Program-made: the position numbers and the translations under genes
From: M55B129 sp034189085
Lineage (GTDB): Bacteria > Bacillota > Dethiobacteria > DTU022
Length of the DNA stretch: 61,437 nucleotides
Assembly: GCA_034189085.1 (NCBI GenBank)
Contig: JAXHVH010000009.1
Location: 1-61,437, forward strand
Reading direction: 5' to 3'
Notes under the pieces: generated by a model
The model's input: the letters and a program-made list of their open reading frames with translations, nothing else
What the model was told of the DNA's origin: nothing
Databases searched by the model: none
In this document: piece by piece, positions 9,062 through 16,625 of the stretch
Layout: each line of letters begins with the position of its first letter
How positions within the stretch are numbered: position 1 is the stretch's first letter

Positions 9062-9588
9062 TCCTTATCACCCTGTTCCAGATTTCGGATGCTTTTCATC
9101 TTTTCCCGCAGTCGGTTGTCTTTTTTCTCCACCTGAGCGACCAACTTTTGCCGGTAGCTGTTCAGTTTTTCCTTCAATTCTTCATTTTCTATAGCCAGCA
9201 TTTCCACGGCAAGCAGTCCGGCATTGTAAGCACCATTGATCGTTACAGTAGCCACCGGTATTCCCTTTGGCATCTGGACTATAGAATAAAGAGAATCGAC
9301 CCCCTGCAGCGGTTCAATGGCAATGGGCACGCCTATGACCGGCAGGAGAGTCATGGAAGCAATTACTCCCGGCAGGTGGGCTGCTCCACCGGCCGCGGCA
9401 ATAATCACTTTCAGACCGGCATCGGCTGCGCCACGGGCATAACGGGCTGTCTTCTCCGGGTGGCGGTGAGCACTTGAAACTACCATTTCATAGCTGACAC
9501 CAAATTCTGTCAGCGCCTCGGCACATTTTTCCATGATCGGCAAATCTGAATCGCTGCCCATGACTATGCCTACCTGGATTGTGGACAT
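9058..9588 (-). CDS. purE: N5-CAIR mutase PurE
   Basis: PurE rearranges N5-carboxy-AIR to CAIR. The catalytic segment GSDSDLP and the SAHRHPE motif are both present at the N-terminus, and AAGGAAHLPG follows, as in class I PurE. I start at ATG 9588 (MSTIQVGIVMGSDSD), which has GAGGAGG six bases upstream, rather than at the upstream start at 9603. The C-terminus carries a longer charged tail (about 20 residues after NSYRQKL) than usual. No purK lies in this window, so the partner that makes N5-CAIR must be elsewhere. Confidence 0.96.
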   Translation of the reverse strand: MSTIQVGIVMGSDSDLPIMEKCAEALTEFGVSYEMVVSSAHRHPEKTARYARGAADAGLKVIIAAAGGAAHLPGVIASMTLLPVIGVPIAIEPLQGVDSLYSIVQMPKGIPVATVTINGAYNAGLLAVEMLAIENEELKEKLNSYRQKLVAQVEKKDNRLREKMKSIRNLEQGDKE

Positions 9589-9617
9589 GAGGCACCTCCT
9601 CATAGTGGGATTTAAAC

Positions 9618-9665
9618 GGTTCGGGCATTTTAAAACACCTACGCTGTCTTATAAATGCCCGAACC
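9618..9665 (-). promoter_or_regulatory. Long perfect hairpin just upstream of purE
   Basis: A 13-base perfect inverted repeat (GGTTCGGGCATTT at 9618-9630 and AAATGCCCGAACC at 9653-9665) encloses 22 bases. It lies about 30 bases before the purE start, in the leader between the permease and purE. On the minus strand only a weak GTTTAAAT follows it, so it is not a textbook terminator. On the plus strand it is followed by TTTT. It could be a processing site, mRNA stabiliser or attenuator. A second, weaker hairpin sits at 9701-9725. The rest of the 9589-9821 gap shows no gene. Confidence 0.55.
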
Positions 9666-9821
9666 TTTTCCAATTTATCTTTACAATTCTTGATTCTAAC
9701 CGGCAGGTACTGGCTACTGATGCCGATTTTTTCTGTTTCGCTTTCATCTTTTATTTAATAAAGGTATCCGTTAAGCTGCTTTACCAGGCCCCCGTTCTTT
9801 TACCTGTTACTCTTGCCTGTT

Positions 9822-11114
9822 TTAAGAAGGCCAGAAGAAGTGAATCAAAGCAACAACGGCCAGCAGGTAAATCAGCCAGTGGATTTCTTTGCCCTTTCCG
9901 GCAACCAGTTTGACAATCGGGTAAGCGATAAATCCGAAAGCAATACCGTCAGCAATACTGTAAGCCAAAGGCATAAAGATGATCGTCAGAAAGGCTGGCA
10001 GAGCTTCGGTGAAGTCTTCGAAATTGATTTTTGATACTGCGCCGACCATCATTACCCCCACTATAATCAAAGCAGGTGCCGTTGCCTCTCCCGGAACCAA
10101 ACCTGCCAGCGGCGCCAGGAAGAGAGTTAGCAGGAATAAGATTCCCACTACTATCGAGGTTAAGCCCGTCCTGCCACCTTCGGAAATCCCGGCGGTGGAT
10201 TCTACATAAGTGGTTACGGTGCTTGTCCCGAGCAGAGCACCTCCCATTGTGCCGATGGAATCAGCCAGCATTGCTTTGTTTACCCTGGGCAGGCGGCCGT
10301 CCTTATCGAGAAAACCGGCCCGGGCTCCTGTTCCCAGCAGGGTACCCATGGTATCAAATACATCGACAAAAACAAAAGAGAAAATAACGAAGAAGGGAAT
10401 AGACAGAGCGGCTCTTAAATCCAGCTTCAGGAAGACCGGAGCCAGGCTTGCCGGGGGACCAAAAATATCGCCCAGGCCGCCGGGCAGCGGCTGGATTCCC
10501 ATAATAAAGCTAACAATTGTCGTAAGCAGGATACCGATCAAGATTGCTCCCCGCACTTTACGGGCCATGAGAACAGCAATGATGAGAATCCCAATCAGTG
10601 AAAGCATTGGCCCGGGAGCAGTCAAATCACCCAGGGTCACCTGAGTCGCTTCATCGCTGACAATTATACCGGCGTTCTGTAAACCGATGTAGGCAATGAA
10701 AAGGCCAATCCCGGCTGCTACCGCACTCTTCAGGCTGGAAGGTACAGCTGCATCAATATGCGAAATCGCTCCGGAAATAGCAAGGATAAAAAATACAATA
10801 CCTGAGATCAATACAGCGCCCAGAGCAGCCTGCCAGCCAAACTGGGCGGCAACTACAAAAGCAAAAAAGGCGTTCAAACCCATTCCGCTGGCCAGGGCAA
10901 AGGGGTAGTTAGTCATCAATCCCATTAAAATCGTAGTCAGAGATGCAGCGATAATCGTAGCGGTCATCACTGCACCGAAATCCATGCCGGCTCCTTCTAA
11001 AATGGAAGGATTAACAAAGATAATATAGGCCATGGTCATAAAAGTGGTAACACCGGCAGTAATTTCAGTTTTTACGTCAGTTTTGTTTTCTTCAAACTTA
11101 AATAAATTTCCCAT
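9822..11114 (-). CDS. NCS2-family purine (hypoxanthine/guanine) permease
   Basis: This roughly 430-residue multi-spanning transporter belongs to the AzgA/PbuG branch of the nucleobase:cation symporter-2 family. Seen features are the N-terminal TAGVTTFMTMAYIIFVNP, the ASGMGLNAFFAF segment and FVDVFDTMGTLLGT, all diagnostic of this branch. I choose ATG 11114, since AGGAGG then lies six bases away; ATG 11117 is too close. As first gene after the riboswitch and before purE, it probably imports purine bases alongside de novo synthesis. The exact base transported is not readable from sequence. Confidence 0.93.
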   Translation of the reverse strand: MGNLFKFEENKTDVKTEITAGVTTFMTMAYIIFVNPSILEGAGMDFGAVMTATIIAASLTTILMGLMTNYPFALASGMGLNAFFAFVVAAQFGWQAALGAVLISGIVFFILAISGAISHIDAAVPSSLKSAVAAGIGLFIAYIGLQNAGIIVSDEATQVTLGDLTAPGPMLSLIGILIIAVLMARKVRGAILIGILLTTIVSFIMGIQPLPGGLGDIFGPPASLAPVFLKLDLRAALSIPFFVIFSFVFVDVFDTMGTLLGTGARAGFLDKDGRLPRVNKAMLADSIGTMGGALLGTSTVTTYVESTAGISEGGRTGLTSIVVGILFLLTLFLAPLAGLVPGEATAPALIIVGVMMVGAVSKINFEDFTEALPAFLTIIFMPLAYSIADGIAFGFIAYPIVKLVAGKGKEIHWLIYLLAVVALIHFFWPS

Positions 11115-11160
11115 CATTTACCTCCTAACTGGTTGTTAAATACTGAAATTGTTTGAGTGA

Positions 11161-11182
11161 AATATAATGAGTTGATTATATT
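11161..11182. repeat. AT-rich perfect inverted repeat in permease leader
   Basis: Arms AATATAAT (11161-11168) and ATTATATT (11175-11182) enclose GAGTTG. It lies between the riboswitch terminator and the permease ribosome binding site, about 45 bases before the start codon. It could be an operator or a leader hairpin. No known regulator box is recognised in it. Confidence 0.4.
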
Positions 11183-11210
11183 GCAGTTAAAGGCTCACCT
11201 CCCGGACAAT

Positions 11211-11260
11211 AAATTAAAAACCCTGGCAGATAGGTATCGAGTGAAACCTACCCGCCTGGG
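11211..11260 (-). terminator. Riboswitch-controlled intrinsic terminator
   Basis: On the minus strand the arms at 11246-11260 (CCCAGGCGGGTAGGT) and 11221-11237 (ATACCTATCTGCCAGGG) form a strong hairpin followed by TTTTTAATTT at 11211-11220. The 5' arm overlaps the conserved 3' part of the ykkC aptamer, and its loop contains the 3' half of the aptamer's P1 stem. Aptamer and terminator are therefore mutually exclusive, which predicts that ligand turns transcription on. Confidence 0.85.
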
Positions 11261-11380
11261 CTTTTATCCCTCCGGTGTGACACCCATGTCGATGCGTTCT
11301 GCAGCTGCGGATGTCTGTGCCACTTGGACCAGCCCGGTGAAGATCCTGCTCCGGCGGAACCCTAGGCACACTTTCCCTCG
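11238..11380 (-). promoter_or_regulatory. ykkC-family riboswitch, probably the PRPP-sensing type
   Basis: Conserved ykkC elements appear in order on the minus strand: CTAGGGTTCCG (11355-11365), CTGGTCC (11326-11332) and GGGATAAAAGCCC (11258-11270). A closing P1 stem pairs CGAGGGAAA (11372-11380) with TTTCACTCG (11238-11246), with one mismatch. The superfamily contains guanidine, ppGpp, PRPP and nucleoside-diphosphate sensors. A position before a permease and the whole purine operon is that of the PRPP class, but ligand class is inferred from context. PRPP switches often stand in tandem with a guanine aptamer. I see none here. Confidence 0.82.
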
Positions 11381-11633
11381 CAATTGATTGTTACCAAACA
11401 GCCAGCCTTAAAAATACAATCGGCTAATCGGATCGTTTATCTACTTTGACAAACGATTATCAGCTCCCTTTTACGGCATAGACCTGTTACGGTAACGATT
11501 TATTCTTTCGCCGTGTTGTTCCATAATCCTTCAAAAAAAGAAAAATATCTGTTCCCCTCTTCGCTGCCCTGAAATAAGTTAATATTATGTGGACAGGCTT
11601 GGATGGATTAACTTATTTTGTCCGCAGGGCTGT

Positions 11634-11674
11634 TAAAAGCACGACAGCCCTGTCTTTGTTGACAGGGCAGTCGT
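11634..11674 (-). terminator. Terminator of the groESL operon
   Basis: Arms ACGACAGCCCTGTC (11641-11654) and GACAGGGCAGTCGT (11661-11674) form a strong hairpin. On the minus strand it is followed by GCTTTT. It starts 29 bases after the groEL stop. The stretch from here to the riboswitch (11381-11633) shows no gene. A TTGTCA at about 11444-11449 on the minus strand could be a -35 element for the purine operon, but its -10 partner is weak. Confidence 0.9.
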
Positions 11675-11702
11675 ATAAAAACTATTTGTGGAAGTTATTA
11701 CC

Positions 11703-13340
11703 TTACATCATTGGCATTCCGCCACCGGGCATTCCGCCACCGGGCATTCCGCCGCCTCCGTTTTCTTCAGGTATATCTGTTACTACCACTTCTGTAGTCA
11801 GGAAAAGGGCTGCGATGCTTGCTGCATTTTGGATTGCCGAACGAGCCACCTTGGTCGGGTCGACAATACCCGCCTCCAGCATTTTCTCAAATTTTCCATT
11901 CATCGCGTTGAAGCCGGTGCCTTTTTCCATGGACTTGATCTTTTCAACAACCACGGAACCTTCCGCGCCGGCATTGTCAGATATTACGCGAACCGGGTCT
12001 TCCAGGGCTCTCTTGACAATGCTCAGTCCGGTCAGTTCATCGCCGGAAAGTTCATTCTCGGTAGAAGCAAAGCCGTCAGTCACGTTAAGGTAAGCGATTC
12101 CGCCACCGGGAACGATTCCTTCTTCCACTGCGGCCCTGGTCGCCGAAAGGGCGTCCTCGATGCGCAGTTTCTTCTCTTTCATTTCGGTCTCGGTTGCCGC
12201 ACCCACTTCGATTACGGCTACGCCGCCGGCCAGTTTGGCCAGGCGTTCCTGCAGCTTTTCACGGTCAAAATCAGAAGTAGTATCTTCGATCTGAGCCCTG
12301 ATCTGGGCAATCCGCTTCTTGATGGCATCGGTATCGCCGGAACCGTCAACAATAACAGTTTCTTCCTTGCTGATCCGGACCTGGCGGGCCCTTCCGAGCA
12401 TTTCTATATCAACATTTTTCATTTCAATGCCTAAATCTTCGGATACTACCTGTCCGCCTGTCAAAATAGCGATATCTTCCAGCATGGCCTTGCGGCGGTC
12501 GCCAAAGCCAGGTGCTTTTACTGCTACGCAGGTGAATGTACCACGCAATTTGTTGACTACCAGGGTAGCCAGCGCTTCGCCTTCCACATCTTCAGCGATC
12601 AGCAGCAGCTGCTTCCCTTTCTGGACAATCTTTTCCAGCAGAGGCAGCAGGTCATGAATATTGCTTACCTTGCGGTCAGTGAGCAAAATGAAGGGTTCTT
12701 CAAGAACTGCTTCCATTTTCTCTGTATCGGTTACCATGTAAGGTGAAATGTAACCGCGGTCGAACTGCATACCCTCGACCACTTTCAGGTCAGTGGTAAA
12801 TCCTTTCGATTCTTCAACAGTAATAACACCGTCTTTGCCCACTTTTTCCATTGCTTCGGCGATCAGTTCACCGATTGTTTCATCGTCAGCTGAAATCGCC
12901 GCAACCTGGGAAATTGCTTCCCTGGTTTCCACGGGTTTGCTCATTTTTTCCAGTTCTTCAAGGGCTACTTTAACTGCTTTTTCAATGCCCCGTTTCATGA
13001 TCATGGGGTTTGCTCCGGCGGCAACGTTTTTCAAACCGTCGCGTATAATAGCCTGAGCCAGCAGGGTAGCGGTGGTAGTGCCGTCACCGGCAATATCGTT
13101 TGTTTTAGTGGCTACCTCTTTTACCAGCTGGGCACCCATATTTTCGAAGGGATCTTCAAGTTCAATTTCACGGGCTATAGTTACACCGTCATTGGTAATC
13201 TGTGGTGAACCAAACTTTTTGTCGAGCACAACATTGCGGCCTTTCGGCCCCAGGGTTACTGTTACGGTATCAGCCAGGGCGTTTACACCTTTCTCCAGCG
13301 CCCGGCGGGCTTTCTCTTCATAAATGATCTGTTTTGCCAT
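11703..13340 (-). CDS. groEL: Chaperonin GroEL (60 kDa)
   Basis: This 545-residue chaperonin subunit forms the double heptameric folding chamber in the cytoplasm with GroES. The ATP-binding segment GDGTTTATLLAQ lies near residue 86. The family signature AAVEEGIVPGGG lies near residue 405. The C-terminus ends in the usual glycine/methionine tail, here as repeated GGGMP units. The start has an AGGAGG. It follows groES by 33 bases and is presumably under the same CIRCE/HrcA control; hrcA is not in the window. Confidence 0.99.
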   Translation of the reverse strand: MAKQIIYEEKARRALEKGVNALADTVTVTLGPKGRNVVLDKKFGSPQITNDGVTIAREIELEDPFENMGAQLVKEVATKTNDIAGDGTTTATLLAQAIIRDGLKNVAAGANPMIMKRGIEKAVKVALEELEKMSKPVETREAISQVAAISADDETIGELIAEAMEKVGKDGVITVEESKGFTTDLKVVEGMQFDRGYISPYMVTDTEKMEAVLEEPFILLTDRKVSNIHDLLPLLEKIVQKGKQLLLIAEDVEGEALATLVVNKLRGTFTCVAVKAPGFGDRRKAMLEDIAILTGGQVVSEDLGIEMKNVDIEMLGRARQVRISKEETVIVDGSGDTDAIKKRIAQIRAQIEDTTSDFDREKLQERLAKLAGGVAVIEVGAATETEMKEKKLRIEDALSATRAAVEEGIVPGGGIAYLNVTDGFASTENELSGDELTGLSIVKRALEDPVRVISDNAGAEGSVVVEKIKSMEKGTGFNAMNGKFEKMLEAGIVDPTKVARSAIQNAASIAALFLTTEVVVTDIPEENGGGGMPGGGMPGGGMPMM

Positions 13341-13373
13341 AATTTTCTACCTCCTTTTGTCCTCAGGGACAGA

Positions 13374-13661
13374 TTATTTAACCACTGCCAGGATATCGTC
13401 CTGCCTTAAAATCAGGTACTCTTCGCCGTCCACTTTCACTTCTGCACCGGCATAGCGGGAAAAGATTATTTTGTCTCCCACTTTTACTTCCATGTCCATT
13501 TTGCTCCCGTTGTCAAGGACTTTGCCGTCGCCTACTGCCATTACTTCCCCCTCCTGGGGTTTTTCCTTGGCTTTATCGGGCAGCACAATGCCGCTGGCTG
13601 TTTTTTCTTCCGCCTCCAGGACCTTTACTACGACCCTGTCTGCTAATGGTTTGAGATTCAT
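13374..13661 (-). CDS. groES: Co-chaperonin GroES (10 kDa)
   Basis: This 95-residue cap of the GroEL chamber opens with LKPLADRVVVKVLEAEEKTA. It contains the mobile-loop region (ASGIVLPDKAKEKPQ) and closes with EYLILRQDDILAVV, all standard for the family. An AGGAGG precedes the start. It is the first gene of the operon, directly downstream of a promoter and CIRCE element, so heat-shock control by HrcA is expected. Confidence 0.99.
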   Translation of the reverse strand: MNLKPLADRVVVKVLEAEEKTASGIVLPDKAKEKPQEGEVMAVGDGKVLDNGSKMDMEVKVGDKIIFSRYAGAEVKVDGEEYLILRQDDILAVVK

Positions 13662-13692
13662 TTAACCTGCCTCCTTTGTAGTTTGTTACTTA

Positions 13693-13719
13693 GCAGCACT
13701 CTCACTCGACGAGTGCTAA
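13693..13719. promoter_or_regulatory. CIRCE operator (HrcA site) upstream of groES
   Basis: The right arm GAGTGCTAA (13711-13719) is the exact CIRCE consensus. A nine-base spacer separates it from GCAGCACTC (13693-13701), which matches the consensus TTAGCACTC at seven of nine positions. It overlaps the end of the groES promoter -10, as expected for a repressor site. Confidence 0.9.
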
Positions 13720-13746
13720 TAATACCGTAAATAATAATACTGTAAA
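13719..13746 (-). promoter_or_regulatory. SigA-type promoter of groESL
   Basis: On the minus strand TTTACA (13741-13746) and TATTAT (13719-13724) are separated by 16 bases, immediately before the CIRCE element and about 60 bases before groES. Confidence 0.7.
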
Positions 13747-13765
13747 GCATTGTCTTAAGCAAGCA

Positions 13766-13795
13766 CAAAAGCAGGCTATGTATGGCCTGCTTTTG
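13766..13795. terminator. Bidirectional terminator-like hairpin
   Basis: CAAAAGCAGGC (13766-13776) pairs with GCCTGCTTTTG (13785-13795) around an eight-base loop. The A- and T-runs of the stem allow termination in both directions. It ends the transcript of the 62-residue gene (stop at 13870) just before the groES promoter. Confidence 0.8.
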
Positions 13796-13869
13796 CACTA
13801 TAAGAGATATTATATTTATTTTACTCGATATATCTCTTTATTACTTCTTTATACTCGTTATTGCGTATT

Positions 13870-14058
13870 CTAAAAACAGCCCAGCTGACATCCAACAACT
13901 TTAATTTCCAGTTCATTACATTCATGACCCACATCTATGGGCAGGCAGTCCACTTCAGAAGCAATATTGAATGCTTTCTTACAGGTCATCTTATTATTTT
14001 CTGCTTCGGATAGTATTCTTTCCCGCAGTTTTTTCTTTTTTTCTTGATCAACAGCCAT
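13870..14058 (-). CDS. Small conserved-looking protein with C-terminal GCQLGCF
   Basis: This 62-residue protein has a well-placed GAGGG seven bases before its ATG and its own terminator, so it is very likely real. The N-terminal third is basic and helical (KKKKLRERILSEAEN). A segment follows (CKKAFNIASEVDCLPIDVGHECNEL) that could form a small helix-turn-helix-like fold. The C-terminus is IKVVGCQLGCF. Five cysteines in such a short chain suggest metal binding or a redox role. I recognise no named family. It is 24 bases downstream of the phosphoesterase gene and probably co-transcribed with it. Confidence 0.8.
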   Translation of the reverse strand: MAVDQEKKKKLRERILSEAENNKMTCKKAFNIASEVDCLPIDVGHECNELEIKVVGCQLGCF

Positions 14059-14082
14059 AATAGATCCCTCGTTCCATTTTTT

Positions 14083-14616
14083 TTAAAAAAATATAATTCT
14101 GCCGCTTATCTTCTTACCGGTAATACTCAACAACCCGCAGCTGGGAGAAAATCCATGGCGCGGGTCTACTGCCGAACCGGGATTAAAAAACAATATCCCA
14201 TCAAACTCCCTGTTTACAGGCTCATGAATGTGCCCGAAAACAACAGCCTGCAGTGCATGAGGCGCAAACAGGGATGCAACCTCATTAAAGGGCACCTGTC
14301 TGCCCGTTATATCACCGTGCAGCAAGCCTATGGTCATTCCGCCTATTTTTAATAGTTTCAAACGGCCCAGTTTATTTTTTAGTTCCGGCGGATCCATGTT
14401 GCCGCTAACTGCTTCAACCGGGGCAATGGCTTCAAGCTCTTCGATAATCTCAGCTTTAACCAGATCTCCACAATGTAAAATCAGGTCCACTCCATCCAGG
14501 ACCCTGAACAATTCAGGAGGCAAAAAACGTGCCCTGTTGGGAACATGAGTATCGGAAACAACCCCGATTGTTTTTATTGTTTCATCGTATTCTACAGTGA
14601 AATACTGTGCTGTCAT
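14083..14616 (-). CDS. YfcE/MJ0936-type metallophosphoesterase
   Basis: This 177-residue calcineurin-like phosphoesterase shows all the metal ligands in order: SDTH (residue 20 region), HCGDL, SGNMD, LLHGD and FGHIHEP. That pattern and length match the single-domain YfcE/Vps29-like phosphodiesterases. Family members hydrolyse model phosphodiesters, but physiological substrates are mostly unknown. The start ATG and its GAGGG lie inside a 16-base sequence that is exactly duplicated 76 bases upstream. It is followed by the 62-residue gene. Confidence 0.92.
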   Translation of the reverse strand: MTAQYFTVEYDETIKTIGVVSDTHVPNRARFLPPELFRVLDGVDLILHCGDLVKAEIIEELEAIAPVEAVSGNMDPPELKNKLGRLKLLKIGGMTIGLLHGDITGRQVPFNEVASLFAPHALQAVVFGHIHEPVNREFDGILFFNPGSAVDPRHGFSPSCGLLSITGKKISGRIIFF

Positions 14617-14705
14617 TTCTATTTCCCTCGTAAATTCCCAAACTAAATGCTACACCGTGGTCCACTGTAGAACTTACTTTGGGAATTAACATTTCTATTT
14701 CCCTC
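14614..14705. repeat. Direct repeats flanking a 55-base concentric palindrome
   Basis: The 16-base CATTTCTATTTCCCTC occurs at 14614-14629 and again at 14690-14705. Between them, arms AATTCCCAAA (14633-14642) and TTTGGGAATT (14678-14687) surround a second palindrome (14650-14670) with the same centre at 14660. The left repeat contains the start codon and ribosome binding site of the phosphoesterase gene. It could be a duplicated regulatory segment or a tiny inserted element. The remaining gap up to 14869 holds no supported gene. Confidence 0.6.
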
Positions 14706-14869
14706 ACCATTTCGCCGGGGCTACTGTATAATATCATATCACTTTTTGGCATATAATAAAGATTATTACCTAAAATAAGCAATAACTTAATACCCAGGGT
14801 CGCGTTTTTTCCGGGAAGGAACCAGTCGTTGCAGCGGCGAAAGTAAAACAGTTGTAAAGGAGAGCAACC

Positions 14870-15643
14870 GTGATCGTTAAATTGCTGCAGGGTTTATTGA
14901 TTGGAGTGGCCTTCATTTTACCCGGCCTGAGCGCCGGGACAGTTATTCTCATCTTCGGATTCTACCGCCAATTTCTGGACGATATTGCCGTACTGCGCCT
15001 TAAAAAATACCTGCCCATGATTGCCGGTGCTGCGGTTGCTGCCCTGGCCGGCGTATATACGATCGGTTATTTGCTGGAACATTTCTATAACCCATTGATG
15101 GCCTTTCTCTTCGGCATGCTCCTTGCATCCGTCACTTCGGTTGTCCATATCCGGCGTGGTATGCGTATCCAGCCCCTGCCACTCCTGCTTGCCGCAGCCG
15201 GTTTTGCCCTCGTCTGGTTCGTTGTCTGCGAACCTACCAACACTTTTACCGTCCTACCCCCGGGAGGGCTCTTACACTTCTTTATCGGCGGCACACTGGC
15301 CAGCGCAACCATGCTTCTGCCCGGGGTTTCAGGAAGTGCGGTTCTGATCATAATCAATCTCTACGACGATGCCATCTATGCCATCAGTCACTGGCAGTGG
15401 TTAAAGATGGCTGCTCTGGGGGCCGGATTTTTTGTGGGGTTGCTGGGCCTGTCCCGCCTGCTTTCCGCCCTCTACCGCCGCTACCAGAACGAGGTTTCCT
15501 ACCTGCTGGCAGGCCTGATTCTCGGCTCTACCAGGGCCCTCCTGCCAGCTCGCTTTAATATTACTTTTGCAGTATCTGCAATCTGCGGGGCCCTTCTCGT
15601 TCTCTTTATCACCCGCCGCTTAAGCCTAAGGGTTTTTCGCTAA
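14870..15643 (+). CDS. DUF368 membrane protein, probable undecaprenyl-phosphate translocase
   Basis: This 257-residue polytopic membrane protein has the twin DUF368 signatures LPGLSAGTV (residues 18-26) and LLPGVSGSAV (about residue 150). Each lies in a hydrophobic hairpin, giving an inverted-repeat look. DUF368 proteins (PopT) have been shown to return undecaprenyl phosphate from the outer to the inner face of the membrane. That role fits here, beside LCP ligases and a glycan locus that consume and release this carrier. The GTG start follows AAAGGAGAG by six bases. Its stop overlaps the convergent DUF169 gene by 18 bases. It is one of only two well-supported plus-strand genes in the window. 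Confidence 0.88.
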   Translation: MIVKLLQGLLIGVAFILPGLSAGTVILIFGFYRQFLDDIAVLRLKKYLPMIAGAAVAALAGVYTIGYLLEHFYNPLMAFLFGMLLASVTSVVHIRRGMRIQPLPLLLAAAGFALVWFVVCEPTNTFTVLPPGGLLHFFIGGTLASATMLLPGVSGSAVLIIINLYDDAIYAISHWQWLKMAALGAGFFVGLLGLSRLLSALYRRYQNEVSYLLAGLILGSTRALLPARFNITFAVSAICGALLVLFITRRLSLRVFR

Positions 15644-16387
15644 TTCGCTCAAATCTTTGATAATTTCACCGAATTCTTCCAGATAAGCCTCTTTGCTCCT
15701 GTGTGATGTCAGCTGCAGGTCCATTTCATTAAGATTATGCGAAATGGTGGATATCCAGTGGTAAGGAATGGATATGAGGGCGTAATTTCTGGGGAAAAGT
15801 TCCCGTCCGTGCATGCCGTGGACCATTTCCGGGATCAGGTAATTGACCTTACCGGTTTTGAAGGGGTAAACAAAAACCCAGGCGCAGCCCATCACCGGTG
15901 TCGCCGTCGACCGGATTAATTCCCCCGTGGAATAGCACATAGCCCTCATCAATATTTCAGTCTGGGCCAGGTTGGCACTGATGATCAGCAGATCGGGTTC
16001 AAAAGTAAGTTTCTCCATGGGAGCAAAAGCAACGTAGTTGACCACGTCCTTTTCAATCCGCGGCACGTGCTGATACAAGATATAGTTGGTACGCGCTTCT
16101 TGAAAAACCTTCAAACGCTCCCCGATCTGGCCGCTCTGGGCAAAGGATTCCATTTCCGCCATGCCCAGGATGATCTTGCCCACACATTGATCATTCATCT
16201 TTCGGCTGAAATAAAAAGGATTGTTCGTTTCCTGGGCCTCGGTAATCATCTCGCAGAGTGACAGCACCCGATCGGTACCCAGCGGTGGTAATCCCTGCGG
16301 TTTAAAATATTGAAACTTAACTCCCACCGGCGGCCTTTCGAAATCGAGCCTCTGGTAACCTGACAGATCTGTTTTCAGTATTTCCAT
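15626..16387 (-). CDS. DUF169 domain protein
   Basis: The protein has about 253 residues and matches the DUF169 family: the N-terminal PPVGVKFQYF, then LCEMITEAQ, the central CVGKIILGMAE, and CAWVFVYPFKTGKVNY toward the end. The function of the family is unknown. Conserved cysteines suggest metal or cofactor binding. I start at ATG 16387, which has AGGAGG six bases upstream, rather than at 16420 or 16393. The 5' region carries a run of twelve TTATG units about 50 bases before the start, so expression could vary with repeat number. It converges with the DUF368 gene. Confidence 0.85.
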   Translation of the reverse strand: MEILKTDLSGYQRLDFERPPVGVKFQYFKPQGLPPLGTDRVLSLCEMITEAQETNNPFYFSRKMNDQCVGKIILGMAEMESFAQSGQIGERLKVFQEARTNYILYQHVPRIEKDVVNYVAFAPMEKLTFEPDLLIISANLAQTEILMRAMCYSTGELIRSTATPVMGCAWVFVYPFKTGKVNYLIPEMVHGMHGRELFPRNYALISIPYHWISTISHNLNEMDLQLTSHRSKEAYLEEFGEIIKDLSELAKNP

Positions 16388-16434
16388 TATCATCCTCCTG
16401 TTTACTGAACAGCTCATCATTGATCCCTGCTCTG

Positions 16435-16494
16435 TTATGTTATGTTATGTTATGTTATGTTATGTTATGTTATGTTATGTTATGTTATGTTATG
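16435..16494. repeat. Pentanucleotide tandem repeat, 12 x TTATG
   Basis: Twelve perfect head-to-tail copies of TTATG (CATAA on the transcribed strand) occupy 16435-16494 and decay into TTATA. They sit 48-107 bases upstream of the DUF169 start. A possible promoter farther upstream on the minus strand (TTCAAC, 18 bases, TATAAC) would place them in the 5' leader. Simple repeats of this type gain and lose units by slippage. The surrounding 16495-16625 shows no gene. Confidence 0.97.
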
Positions 16495-16625
16495 TTATAT
16501 GCTTCTCATATTTATAAGGCGGTTATACCGTTGCACATAGCTCTTGTTGAACCCTCTTCTAACCTTTTTATAGCCACCGCTGTGTTATAATGACTTCTTT
16601 ACACCAAAAACCAAATAATTCCTCT

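Noticed and set aside
11381..11600. Guanine aptamer in tandem with the ykkC riboswitch
   Set aside because: The TATAA, ATATGG and CTCTACC blocks of purine aptamers are not found on either side of the ykkC element.
14582..14782. 66-residue minus-strand frame upstream of and overlapping the phosphoesterase
   Set aside because: It runs through the duplicated 16-mer and palindrome, overlaps the phosphoesterase start and has no family similarity.
16435..16494. CRISPR or IS end for the TTATG run
   Set aside because: It is a pure five-base microsatellite without spacers or inverted ends.
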